Part shown: piece by piece, positions 63,317-64,000 of the stretch
How the letters are laid out: each line of letters starts with the position of its first letter
Position numbering within the stretch: the stretch's first letter is position 1
Assembly (NCBI GenBank): GCA_965224815.1
Contig: CBDDAF010000003.1
Coordinates: 1,612,001-1,676,000, forward strand
Origin: CAYPEL01 sp036479985
GTDB taxonomy: Bacteria > Pseudomonadota > Gammaproteobacteria > DSM-19610
Direction: 5' to 3'
Length of the DNA stretch: 64,000 bases
Translations under genes and position numbers: made by a program
The notes under the pieces: generated by a model
What the model was told of the DNA's origin: nothing
The model's input: only the letters and a program-made list of their open reading frames with translations
The model's database searches: none

Positions 63317-63937
63317 CTACTCCACTTCAATACACCGTTCGTCCTTTCGCCAGCTGATCACTTTCGCTGGCACGCCCCCAACTATCGCATACGGAGGAAC
63401 ATCTTTATTGACCACAGCACCTGCCGCAATAACAGCCCCCTTCCCAATCGTAACCCCCTTCAGAATCGTAGCGCCGTGACCTATCCACACGTCATCTTTT
63501 ATATACACGGGTGCTGTTGTTATTCCTTGGTCGCGCATTGGCATTGTTAGCTTCCTGAATTCATGGTCAGTATCCCTGATAGTTACAGCTGGGGCGATCA
63601 TTACATTATCTCCGATCTCTATATGGTCATTAACTCCAAAAACACCAAACTCACCACAAAAGGTGCGTTTACCAAATTCAATGACTCCTGACCCTTGAAC
63701 AACAACATTGCTCCCAATATTGTTTTTACCTAGAAACTTTATTGTTAACTTATTATTTCCAATAGGAAATTGCTTTACCTTAAAACCATCCCCGATAACA
63801 ACTTTCCCCTTCGAATCTATAAATAAACTATACTTCAACAAAATAAGAGTAGATTTCACTCTGGCATACATTCTCTGAAACTTGCAGAAAATCTTAACCA
63901 ACAAAGAAATTTTACGTCTCGCCTGCATTTTATGCAT
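63317..63937 (-). CDS. hexapeptide-repeat O-acyltransferase
   Basis: A 206-residue left-handed beta-helix protein. Hexapeptide runs (IGSNVVVQGSGVIEFG, IGDNVMIAPAVTI, IGHGATILKGVTIGKG, AVIAAGAVVNKDVPPYAIV) precede a closing GGVPAKVISWR. The segment RDTDHEFR in the loop carries the catalytic-type His. This LbH-WcaB/maltose acetyltransferase-like type usually transfers acetyl from acetyl-CoA to a sugar hydroxyl. Its start directly follows the stop of the partial upstream gene (TAAATG), so they are coupled. Confidence 0.88.
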   Translation of the reverse strand: MHKMQARRKISLLVKIFCKFQRMYARVKSTLILLKYSLFIDSKGKVVIGDGFKVKQFPIGNNKLTIKFLGKNNIGSNVVVQGSGVIEFGKRTFCGEFGVFGVNDHIEIGDNVMIAPAVTIRDTDHEFRKLTMPMRDQGITTAPVYIKDDVWIGHGATILKGVTIGKGAVIAAGAVVNKDVPPYAIVGGVPAKVISWRKDERCIEVE

Positions 63938-64000
63938 TTACCAAAATACTCTTACTTTTAAGTACTTCCACGCAAAATACACACCAAGCAGGCCAGCTGC
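63938..64000 (-). CDS. 3' end of an upstream gene, partial; hydrophobic C-terminus
   Basis: Minus-strand codons from the window edge to the stop at 63940-63938 read AAGLLGVYFAWKYLKVRVFW. The hydrophobic-then-basic end looks like the last membrane segment of a polytopic protein, such as a Wzx-type flippase. That is a guess from 20 residues and from the surrounding polysaccharide genes. The stop is immediately followed by the acyltransferase ATG. Confidence 0.45.
   Translation of the reverse strand, partial: AAGLLGVYFAWKYLKVRVFW

Noticed and set aside
1..64000. tRNA or rRNA genes
   Set aside because: I found no cloverleaf-like T-arm/CCA pattern or rRNA-like sequence. GGTTCAAAGGG near 15414 belongs to the TPP riboswitch.

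Overview
The window is a chromosomal segment of a gammaproteobacterium. Evidence for this is the Mpl, SthA, GlnE, WaaA, LpxL, TolC, DsbD and exosortase/PrsK/PrsR/PrsT families, the Gram-negative envelope genes, and dispersed REP-like palindromes. The linked PPi-dependent phosphofructokinase and H+-pumping pyrophosphatase suggest a sulfur-oxidising, methanotrophic or otherwise autotrophic lineage. That lineage guess is inference; no rRNA or taxonomic marker is present. I found no tRNA, rRNA, CRISPR array, prophage or intact transposase.

Layout. 1-2216 (minus): partial mpl, a small membrane protein, and adenylate kinase with a long lysine-rich tail. 2461-2705: a small gene broken by two one-base deletions. 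2719-6782 (plus): a pyrophosphate module of PPi-PFK, membrane H+-PPase and soluble PPase, with a terminator-like hairpin just before ppa. 6836-11790: a YfcE-like phosphoesterase, moaE/moaD divergent from moaC, sthA and an M18 aminopeptidase. 12018-15324: a membrane-anchored receiver-domain protein converging on thiC, which has a TPP riboswitch. 15581-21592: a pcm-like methyltransferase, rhodanese, tolC, waaA, lpxL, and the start of an envelope-glycan cluster. That cluster holds two ELM1-like proteins, a deacetylase and a GT4, up to 24426. 24671-28749 (minus): glnE, ilvE and a zinc-ribbon protein. 28910-30739 (plus): an ECF sigma factor, an anti-sigma protein fused to a DsrE-like domain, and a small exported protein. 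30947-32915 (minus): groES-groEL under a perfect CIRCE element. 33174-36493: fxsA, cutA and a DsbD with two sensor domains.

36630-64000 is an exopolysaccharide and exosortase region. It carries the PrsR/PrsK two-component pair, the TPR lipoprotein PrsT, GDP-fucose synthesis (Gmd, Fcl), a WecA-like initiating transferase, exosortase-EpsI, and three GH5-type glycosidases. Two of the glycosidases are tandem paralogues with three repeated beta-type modules. The region also has a Wzy-like polymerase, several glycosyltransferases, two sulfotransferases, a deacetylase, a hexapeptide acyltransferase, and the 3' end of another gene at the window edge. Together these look able to build, export, decorate (probably with sulfate and O-acetyl) and trim one fucose-containing polymer. 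The block around 57.9-61.9 kb is far more AT-rich than the rest and abuts an IS66-like end pair, so it is probably acquired.

Two dispersed repeat families lie between genes. Thirteen copies of a GTAGGAGCGGCTTCAGCCGCG-type palindrome occur between 10.3 and 44.4 kb. Several are nested in a ~140-bp MITE-like unit with its own outer inverted repeats. Three copies of a TCTCGCAGAGACGC-type inverted repeat lie at 6.1, 7.4 and 19.4 kb.

The best candidates for undescribed biology are the sigma/anti-sigma-DsrE/exported-protein operon, the GH5 family with repeated modules in the polysaccharide locus, the receiver domain tethered to a periplasmic domain, the adenylate kinase with a histone-like tail, and the double-sensor DsbD.
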